From an uncultured Alphaproteobacteria bacterium (GTDB taxonomy: Bacteria; Pseudomonadota; Alphaproteobacteria; Rs-D84), in the NCBI GenBank assembly GCA_944389385.1, contig CALXMC010000005.1, positions 56,916 through 120,915 of the forward strand: 64,000 nucleotides of DNA, read 5' to 3'. Shown one piece after another: positions 15,471 to 23,575 of the stretch; the first letter of the stretch is position 1; each line of letters begins with the position of its first letter. Under the pieces are notes generated by a model. The model did not search any database. It had not been told where the DNA came from and was given only the letters and a program-made list of their open reading frames with translations. The translations under genes were made by a program, and so were the position numbers.

Positions 15471-17213
15471 TTACTTGTCTTCGGTGTCGTGTTCCGGGGC
15501 GCAGAATTCTACGTCGCGGGTCATGGCCAAAAACTTTTCAGCACGGCGTGCGGGCAACTCATCCACTGGGATTTTTTGCAATTCTGTAATCTGGTCAGAT
15601 ACAGCCGTTGCCAACATTTCCATTGTGGTTTGCCAATCTGTGTGCGCGCCACCCGACGGTTCATCAACAATCTTGTCGATGACGTTCAAGTCGGCCATAT
15701 CGCGCGCAGTCAATTTCATGGCCGCGGCCGCGGTGGCTTTGTATTTATTGTCTTTCCATAAAATACTGGCGCATGATTCAGGTGCAATCACCGAATAAAT
15801 TGTGTTTTCCAACATCAGCACGCGGTCGCCTGTGCCAATTGCGATTGCGCCGCCGCTGCCGCCCTCGCCCACATTGACGGCGACATAGGGTGTTTTGATG
15901 GACAGACCGGTTGAAATCGATGCCGCAATGGCCTGGGACTGGCCGCGTTCTTCGGCGGCACTGCCCGCGAATGCGCCGGCTGTGTCAAACAACGATACCA
16001 GTGGCAGATTAAATTTTTCGGCCAAACGCATTAGACGCTGGGCTTTGCGGTAACCTTCGGGGTTTGGCATACCAAAGCGATGTAATTGACGCGTTTCAAT
16101 TGTACGCCCCTTTTCTTGGCCGATGATAACGGCCGGGATGTCGCGCCAATACCCAATGCCGCCGCACATGGCCGGGTCTTCGCCAAATAATCTGTCGCCC
16201 GCCAGGTATGTCCAATCTTCGACTATGCCGTTAATATAGTCCAAGAAATGCGGACGATTTTCGTTACGCGCCAGTAAAACTTTGTCGTATGCGTCTGTTT
16301 CGCCCATTCCGCGGACTTTTTTATTGTCCTGGGTCGGGGTTGTGACGTTAATTGTGCCCGGGGTATGCGGTTGCTTGGTTAATACACGCAATATTTTGCC
16401 CAAAGTATCATGCAATTCATCACGTGCGACCACCATATCCACCATACCATGATCGTACAGGTATTCCGCAGTCTGGAAATTAGACGGCAATTTTTCGCGG
16501 ATATTTTGTTCGATAACACGGCGGCCTGCAAAACCGATGCGCGCGCCACGTTCTGCGATATGAATGTCGCCCAGCATCGCAAATGATGCCGTTACACCGC
16601 CAAATGTTGGATCAGTCAGCAGGACTATGTACGGTATTCCATTTGCGTGCAGTTTATTAACCGCCACGACTGTGCGCGCCATTTGCATTAACGATAATAT
16701 GTTTTCCTGCATACGGGCGCCGCCACTGCATGTTACCATAATGAAAGGACGGCGTGTTTCGATGGCGTGTTCCATACTGGCCACGATGCTGTCGCCGGCC
16801 GTACGTCCCATAGATCCCAACATAAAATCGCCGTTTAACACGCACACTGTTGTCGGAATACCGTCAATTGTGCCGTCGGCCGTGGTAATTGCGTCGTTAT
16901 ATCCAGTTTCTGCGCGTGATTCAGCCAAACGATCACGATAAGATTTACGATCGACAAAGTGCAATGGGTCGTCCGATGCAGTTGGTAACTTGATACGTTC
17001 CCATTCAATATTATCGAACAGCAAATCAAACCGCTGTTTCGGTGTCATGATAAATGCGCGCCCGCAACGTGGGCAGATATAATGATTGGTTTTATAATCT
17101 TTGTAATAAACCAAATGACCGCATGATTCGCACTTTATCCACATCAGGCGGCGTATGCGTTCGTAACGTTCGCGATTGCGATTTTTTATACCTGATTTTT
17201 TACCAAATAACAT
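15471..17213 (-). CDS. accDA: Acetyl-CoA carboxylase carboxyltransferase, fused beta and alpha subunits
   Basis: Transfers the carboxyl group from carboxybiotin to acetyl-CoA to give malonyl-CoA, the first step of fatty-acid synthesis. In most bacteria AccD and AccA are separate chains; here one 580-residue chain holds both. Residues 1-270 are AccD-like, with the zinc ribbon C28-x2-C31, C47-x2-C50, then T-C-S-G-G-A-R-M-Q-E and G-G-V-T-A-S-F-A-M-L-G-D. Residues about 300-560 are AccA-like: F-G-M-P-N-P-E-G-Y-R-K-A, L-F-D-T-A-G-A-F-A-G, G-E-G-G-S-G-G-A-I-A-I-G and V-I-A-P-E-S-C-A-S-I-L-W. The frame is continuous across the junction. It lies 4 bases after ihfB, in one transcript with it. AccB and AccC are elsewhere. 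Confidence 0.92.
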   Translation of the reverse strand: MLFGKKSGIKNRNRERYERIRRLMWIKCESCGHLVYYKDYKTNHYICPRCGRAFIMTPKQRFDLLFDNIEWERIKLPTASDDPLHFVDRKSYRDRLAESRAETGYNDAITTADGTIDGIPTTVCVLNGDFMLGSMGRTAGDSIVASMEHAIETRRPFIMVTCSGGARMQENILSLMQMARTVVAVNKLHANGIPYIVLLTDPTFGGVTASFAMLGDIHIAERGARIGFAGRRVIEQNIREKLPSNFQTAEYLYDHGMVDMVVARDELHDTLGKILRVLTKQPHTPGTINVTTPTQDNKKVRGMGETDAYDKVLLARNENRPHFLDYINGIVEDWTYLAGDRLFGEDPAMCGGIGYWRDIPAVIIGQEKGRTIETRQLHRFGMPNPEGYRKAQRLMRLAEKFNLPLVSLFDTAGAFAGSAAEERGQSQAIAASISTGLSIKTPYVAVNVGEGGSGGAIAIGTGDRVLMLENTIYSVIAPESCASILWKDNKYKATAAAAMKLTARDMADLNVIDKIVDEPSGGAHTDWQTTMEMLATAVSDQITELQKIPVDELPARRAEKFLAMTRDVEFCAPEHDTEDK

Positions 17214-17217
17214 TTTT

Positions 17218-17496
17218 TTACTCGTTCATTTCCTTGGTTAATTCGCGGCTGGGTTTGAATAATATTGTTGTACTGGCATCCAAGTGCATTGGTTGGCCAG
17301 TGCATGGATTGTATCCAACCTTGGTTGCGCGTGGGCGCGGCTGAAACGTGCCAAAACCACGAACTTCGATGCGATTGCCGTCTGCAACAGATTCAATCAT
17401 CTGATCCGCAACAGTATCCAATATCGCGGCCGCATCGTTTGCGCGCATGTGTTTGAATTGGACCTGGATGGATCGTATAATATCAGAACGCTTCAT
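17218..17496 (-). CDS. ihfB: Integration host factor beta-type DNA-binding protein
   Basis: A 92-residue HU/IHF-family protein that bends DNA. It begins M-K-R-S-D-I-I-R-S-I, has the dimerising helices, the V-R-G-F-G-T-F turn and the arm with R-x-A-x-x-x-G-Y-N-P-x-T-G (the intercalating Pro lies in Y-N-P), then F-K-P-S-R-E-L. The start and arm sequence fit the IHF beta subunit better than HU. It is the first gene of a two-gene unit with accDA (4-base gap). In other alphaproteobacteria ihfB often follows other genes; the coupling to fatty-acid synthesis here is a local arrangement. Confidence 0.88.
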   Translation of the reverse strand: MKRSDIIRSIQVQFKHMRANDAAAILDTVADQMIESVADGNRIEVRGFGTFQPRPRATKVGYNPCTGQPMHLDASTTILFKPSRELTKEMNE

Positions 17497-17587
17497 TTCT
17501 TTTTTCCTTTTATGCTTTTAACCAGTATATTATTTATATCTTATCACATTTTATCAAGAATAAAGTTTTTTATGATTACATGCCTGT

Positions 17588-17615
17588 GTTAATCGGCAGT
17601 ACGACAATTTATAAT
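17588..17615 (+). promoter_or_regulatory. Candidate promoter of the peroxiredoxin gene
   Basis: TGTTAA (17588-17593), 16-base spacer and perfect TATAAT (17610-17615), followed by a leader of about 27 bases with the strong Shine-Dalgarno AAAGGAG before ATG 17649. This gene therefore has a conventional leader, unlike several others here. Confidence 0.5.
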
Positions 17616-17648
17616 CTTGCATATATCAAAATATAAAGGAGAAAAATT

Positions 17649-18401
17649 ATGCACGAACATTGTAAATGTGGCGGATGTGCCATGAATATGGATGATAACG
17701 CGATAAAAAACACGCCCCAGATGCCTTTAATCGGGGATGCGGCACCTGAATTTGTGGCAAATACAACGAACGGCGTTGTGCGGTTTCCGTCTGATTATAT
17801 GGGGCGATGGGTGGTGTTGTTTTCGCATCCTGCGGATTTTACGCCCGTTTGTACGACTGAATTCATCACATTTCAATCCATGTTGGATAAATTCAAAGAA
17901 TTAAATACAGACATAATTGGTTTGTCGATTGGGACTTTGCCCGGGCATTTGGCGTGGATAGATTCTGTGCGAAATTTGGAATATCGCGGGATGCGCGACG
18001 TTCAAATATCTTTTCCGATAATAGACGACATGAAAATGGAAGTGGCGCGCAAATACGGAATGATTCATCCGCATGCGTCTGATACCCGCGCGGTACGTGC
18101 AGTGTTTATAATTGACCCGGCGGGTATTATACGGACGATTTTGTATTATCCGCTTACAACCGGGCGTAATTTTGATGAAATCTTGCGCGTATTAACCGCG
18201 TTACAGGTAACAGACGCATTTGGTGTATCCACACCCGCAGATTGGGAACCTGGGGAACCTGTGGTTGTGCCAGCACCAACAACCCAACGCGAAATGAATA
18301 TTCGTATGCGGAATAAAAGTAAAGATGTTGATGTGAAATCTTGGTACTTAACACTGCGCGATTTATCGGCCGATGAAATTTGGAAAAAGTTAAAACACTA
18401 A
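17649..18401 (+). CDS. 1-Cys (Prx6-type) peroxiredoxin
   Basis: Reduces peroxides in the cytoplasm. The 250-residue product has the peroxidatic motif H-P-A-D-F-T-P-V-C-T-T-E (C68), the active-site Arg region in R-A-V-F-I-I-D-P-A-G, and the longer C-terminal domain (W-E-P-G-E-P-V-V-V-P, then W-Y-L-T-L-R) that marks the Prx6/archaeal PrxR group. No resolving Cys is seen after C68. An unusual N-terminal tail, M-H-E-H-C-K-C-G-G-C-A-M-N, precedes the thioredoxin fold; its His/Cys pattern suggests metal binding or use as a thiol pair. A strong ribosome-binding site (AAAGGAG) supports this start. The 3' end overlaps the convergent alkyltransferase-like gene by 12 bases. Confidence 0.9.
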   Translation: MHEHCKCGGCAMNMDDNAIKNTPQMPLIGDAAPEFVANTTNGVVRFPSDYMGRWVVLFSHPADFTPVCTTEFITFQSMLDKFKELNTDIIGLSIGTLPGHLAWIDSVRNLEYRGMRDVQISFPIIDDMKMEVARKYGMIHPHASDTRAVRAVFIIDPAGIIRTILYYPLTTGRNFDEILRVLTALQVTDAFGVSTPADWEPGEPVVVPAPTTQREMNIRMRNKSKDVDVKSWYLTLRDLSADEIWKKLKH

Positions 18402-18734
18402 TGGGAAATCGCGGATGTCCATTGGGACGCCATCGCGTTCGGGATTCCATTGGTATTCGTCCATTTTTACGCGTTTATCACGGGTGAATTTTACGCCTTC
18501 GGATTTCAGGGCTTTGTATTGTTGTTTGAAAAATCCGGGTCCGCACAGCGATCCATCTTTGAACACCACGCGATGCCACGGCAGATGCCAACTGTTTTTA
18601 TTGTTTGATGCGTATCCAACAAATCGCGCCATACGTGGCCGCCCAATCATGCGCGCAATTTGTCCATACGTCGCCACCCGCCCCGCCGGGATTCGCGCAA
18701 CAATGTCATAAACCTGGTCGTTAAAAGATTTCAT
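18390..18734 (-). CDS. Alkyltransferase-like (ATL) DNA-binding protein
   Basis: A 114-residue protein of the O6-alkylguanine-DNA alkyltransferase fold. It has the helix-turn-helix R-V-A-T-Y-G-Q-I-A and the active-site loop L-P-W-H-R-V, where the methyl-accepting Cys of P-C-H-R-V is replaced by Trp (W53). That substitution defines ATL proteins, which bind O6-alkylguanine and hand it to nucleotide excision repair instead of reversing it. ATG 18734 is chosen; a TACAAT box (-10) lies 9 bases upstream, so the transcript may be nearly leaderless. A partial, decayed copy of its 3' end is at 10.9 kb. The stop overlaps the convergent peroxiredoxin gene. Confidence 0.9.
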   Translation of the reverse strand: MKSFNDQVYDIVARIPAGRVATYGQIARMIGRPRMARFVGYASNNKNSWHLPWHRVVFKDGSLCGPGFFKQQYKALKSEGVKFTRDKRVKMDEYQWNPERDGVPMDIRDFPLVF

Positions 18735-18928
18735 GTCGGTAATATTGTATCGCATCCCACAAAAAATCAAATTGTTTTTGATTGGACGGACAAAAAACTC
18801 GTTTGACTGTGGTTATATAAAAGATATGCAATATTGTTAACCGGTTTAGATTACAGGTGATCCGCTTTTGGACTTTATTAAAAATTACATTGAACATTTG
18901 ACGAATGCTGTAAATTCTAATTTTTAGC

Positions 18929-19480
18929 TTAATATCTGTTTGTTCGGGCTGTCCAGCCGCCTTTGGCCGTTGGCCAATTGGACATAGTTTGCAATGATTC
19001 TATTCTGTTCCCTATCAGTGATTTCATAAAATCATTTACTTTATTGTCAGGAATCGCATTTAATGCGGTTATAGTTTGCTTGCCCAGGTATCCTGTTTCA
19101 GGTAAATTGGCATTCATTTGTTCGTTTAATGTTTGCTGGATTGTTTTTGTTGGAATTGTTGGGCCACTCATGACACTCATGTCAAATACTGCGTTCCGTA
19201 TGCGTGGGTTATTTATTTGCGGTATATTGGTGTTATCCCAGTATTCTGATTTATATATTTCGCGCGCTTGATTTGGCGTTAAATGTTTTACATCAGACGG
19301 CATGTTTGATTCTGGGTGTTTTGCAGAATAATTGGTCAGTGTGGTTTGGGTAATTCCCATATTGGTTGGCTCGTCATCAATTTGGTCTGTGCCTTCGGTA
19401 TAGCCGCCTTCGCGTTCTGCAAGTTTTTCATAAGCCATATCAAAATTTGTGTCGTTTATTTTATAATTTTTGTTGTACAT
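18929..19480 (-). CDS. GH108 muramidase (lysozyme-like, phage-type)
   Basis: A 183-residue peptidoglycan hydrolase of glycoside hydrolase family 108. The catalytic Glu is in R-E-G-G-Y (E24), followed by the family pattern D-D-E-P-T-N-M-G-I-T and then the helical C-terminal peptidoglycan-binding type 3 region (N-A-V-F-D-M-S-V, G-P-T, I-Q-Q-T-L-N, G-Y-L-G-K-Q-T-I-T-A-L-N). It has no signal peptide, as in many phage endolysins that need a holin or another export route. AAAGGTGA upstream of ATG 19480 is a good ribosome-binding site. No phage structural genes are near, so it is either a domesticated endolysin or a secreted effector. Confidence 0.85.
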   Translation of the reverse strand: MYNKNYKINDTNFDMAYEKLAEREGGYTEGTDQIDDEPTNMGITQTTLTNYSAKHPESNMPSDVKHLTPNQAREIYKSEYWDNTNIPQINNPRIRNAVFDMSVMSGPTIPTKTIQQTLNEQMNANLPETGYLGKQTITALNAIPDNKVNDFMKSLIGNRIESLQTMSNWPTAKGGWTARTNRY

Positions 19481-19524
19481 GGTGTTTCACCTTTTGCTAA
19501 ATAAAAAAATCCCGCGGGCGGGAT

Positions 19525-19550
19525 AAAAAATACGGACGCGTTGGCGTCCG
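19525..19550 (-). terminator. Intrinsic terminator of tRNA-Ser(CGA)
   Basis: On the minus strand: hairpin GGACGC/GCGTCC (19549-19534) followed by TATTTTTTA. A second hairpin TCCCGC/GCGGGA with a T run lies just beyond (19523-19503), giving a double terminator between the tRNA and the muramidase gene. Confidence 0.7.
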
Positions 19551-19621
19551 ATTATTACGTACAATTATATCATAAAACGGCTGATAATTCAATAAAAAAT
19601 ACCGCGATGCGGTATAGTTCC

Positions 19622-19711
19622 TGGCGGAGACGAAGGGATTTGAACCCTTGATACGGTTGCCCGTATACGCGATTTCGAGTCGCGCGCATTCAACCACTCT
19701 GCCACGTCTCC
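19622..19711 (-). tRNA. tRNA-Ser (anticodon CGA)
   Basis: Minus-strand acceptor GGAGACG pairs with CGTCTCC, discriminator G and encoded CCA. Anticodon loop C-T-CGA-A-A closed by GCGA/TCGC; a long variable arm (TACGGGCAACCGTA) and T-arm GGTTCAAATCC confirm a class II serine tRNA of 90 bases. Confidence 0.96.
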
Positions 19712-19753
19712 GACGATGTGTGATTATACAGATTTCGTTTTTATTTGCAAGTA

Positions 19754-20917
19754 TTAAACGTCAAAATTATATGTGCGGACGGATTTTACAATTGCATCCA
19801 CCAATTTATTCTGATGCGCGGCGGATTTCAGCAGTTTTTCTTCGTCTGCATTCGATAAATGTCCCAATTCCAACAATGCCCCCGGCACAGTCGAACGCAA
19901 TACTGCGAATGGCGCGTGGCGAACATCGGGACCGGGTTGTTGTCTGATATTTGCACGCTTGAACGCAGATGCCGCACCATTGGCGTATTCAACCGACATT
20001 TCAGCCACCGCATGTTGTTGCAGTGACGACAGCGCAATACGAATATCTTTATCGAATTGTTCAAATCCACTGACGTCGATTTTGTCCGCGGCGTTTTCTG
20101 CATCGGCCAGTTTGGCAGCCTCTTCATCAGATGCCTTTTCAGACAATGTATAAATCGAAAATCCCTTCATCGCGCGGCTGGGGTTTGCGTTCGCGTGCAA
20201 TGACAAAAATAAATCAGCGTGTTTTTGTTCACCAATAGACGCACGATGCGCCAATTTCAGGTATGTATCGTTGCTGCGGGTTAAATAAGTTTGAAATCCC
20301 GCCGCATCCAATTTAGTTTTTAATTTTTTCGCAACCGATAACACAACGGTTTTTTCCTGGGTTCCGCCCTTACCTATACAGCCGGGATCTTTGCCCCCAT
20401 GACCTGCGTCAATAACAACAACATATTTACGCGCAGGCGTTGTTTTGGCGGCTTTGGCGGTGGTTGTCGTTGTCGCCGTGGCAGTCCCCACCCCTGAACC
20501 GGCCGTAAAATCCAACACCAAACGATAATCGTTGTCGCCATTTGGGTTCAGCAACAAAATATTATCGCGCGGAATCGCGTCGATAGGCTTTGATAAATTT
20601 GCAATAATTTGTAATTTGTCGCCAGACTGAACCTGGGTTATTGCGGTAACCAATGTGCCCGATGCCATTGCCGGCGCCAATGACGAATTGGCGGCGGTAT
20701 TCGACAATGTGACAGTCAACTGATTTGGCGCATACGACAAAGAATATGACGGACGTTCCGATGTTTCGATTACCAGGCGTGTTTTATTGCCAGGCTGAAC
20801 ACCCGTACGAACATCGCGTAACGCATTGCGCCCAGCAAACGCCATACGCGGCAGTAATGCAACAATTACCGCCGTCAAACCAGACATCTGTAAAACCGTA
20901 CGTCGTGAAAGTTTCAT
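19754..20917 (-). CDS. amiC: Tat-exported N-acetylmuramoyl-L-alanine amidase (AmiC-like)
   Basis: Cleaves the bond between muramic acid and the stem peptide during daughter-cell separation in the periplasm. The 387-residue protein begins M-K-L-S-R-R-T-V-L-Q-M-S-G-L, a twin-arginine signal ending near A-F-A-G. Next comes an AMIN domain (about residues 30-145) for septal targeting, a Thr/Ala linker, and an Amidase_3 domain: V-I-D-A-G-H-G-G-K-D-P-G (first Zn His), K-T-V-V-L (Glu ligand region), L-S-L-H-A-N-A-N (second His), and L-L-E-L-G-H-L-S-N with the catalytic Glu. The usual E-x-G-F-x-S-N has His for Phe. Tat export parallels E. coli AmiA and AmiC. Confidence 0.92.
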   Translation of the reverse strand: MKLSRRTVLQMSGLTAVIVALLPRMAFAGRNALRDVRTGVQPGNKTRLVIETSERPSYSLSYAPNQLTVTLSNTAANSSLAPAMASGTLVTAITQVQSGDKLQIIANLSKPIDAIPRDNILLLNPNGDNDYRLVLDFTAGSGVGTATATTTTTAKAAKTTPARKYVVVIDAGHGGKDPGCIGKGGTQEKTVVLSVAKKLKTKLDAAGFQTYLTRSNDTYLKLAHRASIGEQKHADLFLSLHANANPSRAMKGFSIYTLSEKASDEEAAKLADAENAADKIDVSGFEQFDKDIRIALSSLQQHAVAEMSVEYANGAASAFKRANIRQQPGPDVRHAPFAVLRSTVPGALLELGHLSNADEEKLLKSAAHQNKLVDAIVKSVRTYNFDV

Positions 20918-20966
20918 TTCAAAGAATTATACCAAAAAAACACCCATGATTCAAGTTTAATACGGA

Positions 20967-20990
20967 ATAAAAACCGCCCAAACGGGCGGT
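20967..20990 (-). terminator. Intrinsic terminator
   Basis: Minus-strand hairpin ACCGCCC/GGGCGGT (20990-20973) followed by TTTTTATT, 12 bases after the stop of the secreted Cys protein gene and upstream of the amidase gene. Confidence 0.8.
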
Positions 20991-21001
20991 ATTATTTTTT
21001 T

Positions 21002-22252
21002 TTAATTCACGCACGATGCAAACATTTGCGCAATTATATTGGATTCTTGGGTTGTCAATGTTGCAACTGGAATTATATAGCACCGTGCACTGTCGCGCAT
21101 GATGAATACCTTGGTTCCGCGGGTGTATGCGGTTTGCATATCACTTAATTGTGCGGTTGTTAAAAATGCGTTTTGTGTTGTAACAGGATTGCTCATTGCC
21201 GCCTGGACAACCTGGTACGCGGTATCGTAATCATACATTTCAGACATGGTTGTTTGTTCCATGTATAAACCCTGGCTTTGATATGGATTTTCCATATTTA
21301 CCGCAGTATCTGGGAATGCGACGCCCGTCGCCAACGCCGCCACCGTTTGTAACGTGGACGGTTGTGATGAATTCGATGTGGAATAAGACGCAGTGTTTAT
21401 CTGCAAATTATCACCACACGCCAAATTCATACGGTTTGCATAACTGGCCAAAACGGAATCAACCGCCATTTGCCAATCTTCGCCCTTGTTATTCAAATCC
21501 AGGTTCAAAATCTTTTCAGCCCACCCCCAAACGTTGGCACCAACATTGCCGGCGTTCGCAAAACGCGTTACCATTTCAGCAGAACCGCCCGGAACGCCTG
21601 CGCCACATGCGTCGGTTAATTGTGTGGTCAGCATACTGGTTGTTTCATTGCCGTATGCCAACGCAACCGAATGGCACGCCATGGCGGCTTCTAACTCTTG
21701 CCGGCGTTGCAGACACAAATCGCTGTGTGATTTAGATAATTCATCCGCCATATTCGCCATCGCCATGTATGACATAACCTCTTGCTGGACATACGATGGA
21801 CACAGACGAGCCGCAGTATTCATGCCGCCCGCACTGGAATTTAATCCAGATGTATATTGTGGCAATAACGGGGAAGTATCACGTTGCAAACATAACAGTG
21901 CATAGTTGTACAGTTCACTTTCTGTTGCATATTGACAACGATTTGAACGCTGACCCGGCACAACAGTCACATCGCCACAATATTCAGATAAACACTCGAA
22001 AATTTTGTTACGACACGCAGTATCAACATCCGGTTGAGTTACCATGTAATATGTATTGCGTTGGTTCGTGACGTATGCGTTTGCCAATCCTGCATATCCG
22101 CGATTAACAGTATTTGTTGTGCCCGAAGTGGCATTGTATCCCGCAGTGCCACGCGCCATGCCATTTGACGCAACAGATCCCGCAGACACCGCCATCGCGG
22201 GCGCGGTACAGAAAAACGCCATTAACCCCAATACAAACAAAGAATGTTTCAT
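21002..22252 (-). CDS. Secreted Cys-containing protein of unknown function
   Basis: A 416-residue protein with a clear signal peptide (M-K-H-S-L-F-V-L-G-L-M-A-F-F to P-A-M-A). The mature region begins Ser/Ala/Gly/Thr-rich, then has at least nine Cys in an even pattern: D-T-A-C-R-N-K-I-F-E-C-L-S-E-Y-C-G-D, S-N-R-C-Q-Y, L-L-C-L-Q, A-R-L-C-P, D-L-C-L-Q-R-R-Q-E-L, A-C-H-S, D-A-C-G-A and L-A-C-G-D. The C-terminal part contains T-A-R/Q-rich helices and a final C-V-N. Likely disulphide-bonded in the periplasm or outer surface. I do not recognise the family. ATG 22252 was chosen to start the signal peptide. It is transcribed alone, divergent from prfB, and has its own terminator. Confidence 0.7.
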   Translation of the reverse strand: MKHSLFVLGLMAFFCTAPAMAVSAGSVASNGMARGTAGYNATSGTTNTVNRGYAGLANAYVTNQRNTYYMVTQPDVDTACRNKIFECLSEYCGDVTVVPGQRSNRCQYATESELYNYALLCLQRDTSPLLPQYTSGLNSSAGGMNTAARLCPSYVQQEVMSYMAMANMADELSKSHSDLCLQRRQELEAAMACHSVALAYGNETTSMLTTQLTDACGAGVPGGSAEMVTRFANAGNVGANVWGWAEKILNLDLNNKGEDWQMAVDSVLASYANRMNLACGDNLQINTASYSTSNSSQPSTLQTVAALATGVAFPDTAVNMENPYQSQGLYMEQTTMSEMYDYDTAYQVVQAAMSNPVTTQNAFLTTAQLSDMQTAYTRGTKVFIMRDSARCYIIPVATLTTQESNIIAQMFASCVN

Positions 22253-22337
22253 GATAAAATCCCCTCTCGTTTCATGAATTTTACCATATTGCGCACAAAA
22301 ACGCAAACACTCATTTTAGTTTACCTGTATAAAAACG

Positions 22338-22365
22338 TTGATTTAATCTTTTGAACTGATATTAT
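22338..22365 (+). promoter_or_regulatory. Sigma70-like promoter of prfB, near-leaderless
   Basis: TTGATT (22338-22343), 16-base spacer, TATTAT (22360-22365). The expected start is about 3 bases before ATG 22375; no Shine-Dalgarno site is present. Confidence 0.5.
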
Positions 22366-22374
22366 GTACGCGAC

Positions 22375-23458
22375 ATGATTATATTGAACGAAGTTTTATC
22401 GCAAATTCACGACGACATTTCTGCCGTCAGGGGGTTTCTTTGACCCCGATAAGTTGGAAATTCAACTTGCTGAATTAACGGATCAGGCAAATAATCCTGA
22501 ATTATGGAATAACCCAGACAATGCGCGCGCGTTGTTACAGAAAAAGTCTAATTTGGAAAAGTCGTTAAACAATTTGCGCGAAATGGAATCTGAATATAAA
22601 AATTTATCTGAATTGTACGAAATCGCACCAGACGACGCCGATGTTGTGGCTGCTATTCAGAAACTGGCCGATACGGCACATCGCGCAAAATTTATTACGT
22701 TGTTTTCAGACCCTGCGGATAACAATGGCGCATTTTTGTTCATCCAGGCCGGCGCCGGCGGAACAGAAGCACAAGATTGGGCCCAGATGTTGGCGCGTAT
22801 GTATGCGCGATGGGCCGAACGTCATGGATTTACATGCGAAATTGTGGAAGAGCATGTTGGCGATACCGCTGGGATAAAAAATATCACATACCGTATATCG
22901 GGCGAACGAGCGTTTGGGTGGCTGAAAAACGAAATCGGCGTACATCGTTTGGTGCGCATTTCGCCATTTAACGCAAATGGCAAGCGTCAGACCAGTTTTG
23001 CGTCTGTGGATGTGTGGCCGGACATAGATGATTCAATTGAAATCGAAATTAACGACAAAGATTTACGCATTGACACATATCGTTCATCGGGCGCGGGTGG
23101 GCAACATGTTAATAAAACAGACAGTGCCGTACGAATAACCCACATCCCGACGGGCGTTGTTGTGACATGCCAAAATGAACGCAGCCAGATTCAAAATAAA
23201 GAAATGGCAATGAAGATGCTGCGCAGTCGTTTATATGAACTGGAACGACAAAAGCGGGCCGAGATTGAAAACGCCGCACTGGCGCAACAAAAGAAAATTG
23301 AATGGGGCAGCCAGATAAGAAATTACGTTCTGTACCCGTATCAGTTGGTAAAAGACGTGCGTTCAGGCGTTGAAAAAACAGATTCTGATGCGGTTTTGGA
23401 CGGCGATTTGGATGATTTTATGATTGCGTGCCTGCAACGCGACCAGACGCGGAAATAG
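22375..23458 (+). CDS. prfB: Peptide chain release factor 2, with programmed +1 frameshift
   Basis: Recognises UGA and UAA stops and triggers peptide release. The gene is read in two frames: 22375-22440 encodes M-I-I-L-N-E-V-L to G-F-L, then the in-frame TGA at 22441-22443 is bypassed by a +1 shift at CTT-TGA-C, and 22442-23458 gives D-P-D-K-L-E-I-Q onward. The site has the classical internal Shine-Dalgarno AGGGGG (22429-22434) just upstream of CTTTGAC. The resulting 360-residue protein has G-A-G-G-Q-H-V-N-K, the GGQ motif that enters the peptidyl-transferase centre. When RF2 is low the ribosome pauses at UGA and shifts, so synthesis is self-regulated. Confidence 0.96.
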
Positions 23459-23498
23459 ATTGCAATTTTAATGTAAATAATTATAATACTCGTACATC

Positions 23499-23575
23499 GC
23501 ACCCGTGGCTTAACTGGATAGAGCATCGCCCTCCGAAGGCGGGGATTGCGCGTTCGAATCGCGCCGGGTGCGCCA
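23499..23575 (+). tRNA. tRNA-Arg (anticodon CCG)
   Basis: Acceptor GCACCCG pairs with CGGGTGC, discriminator G, encoded CCA. Anticodon loop C-T-CCG-A-A closed by TCGCC/GGCGG; T-arm GCGCGTTCGAATCGCGC. Length 77 bases. Its 3' end is repeated downstream in tandem units. Confidence 0.96.

Noticed and set aside
18929..19480. Prophage remnant around the GH108 muramidase
   Set aside because: Only the lysozyme-like gene is phage-like; neighbours are a tRNA, an amidase and an alkyltransferase-like gene, with no integrase, holin or structural genes.
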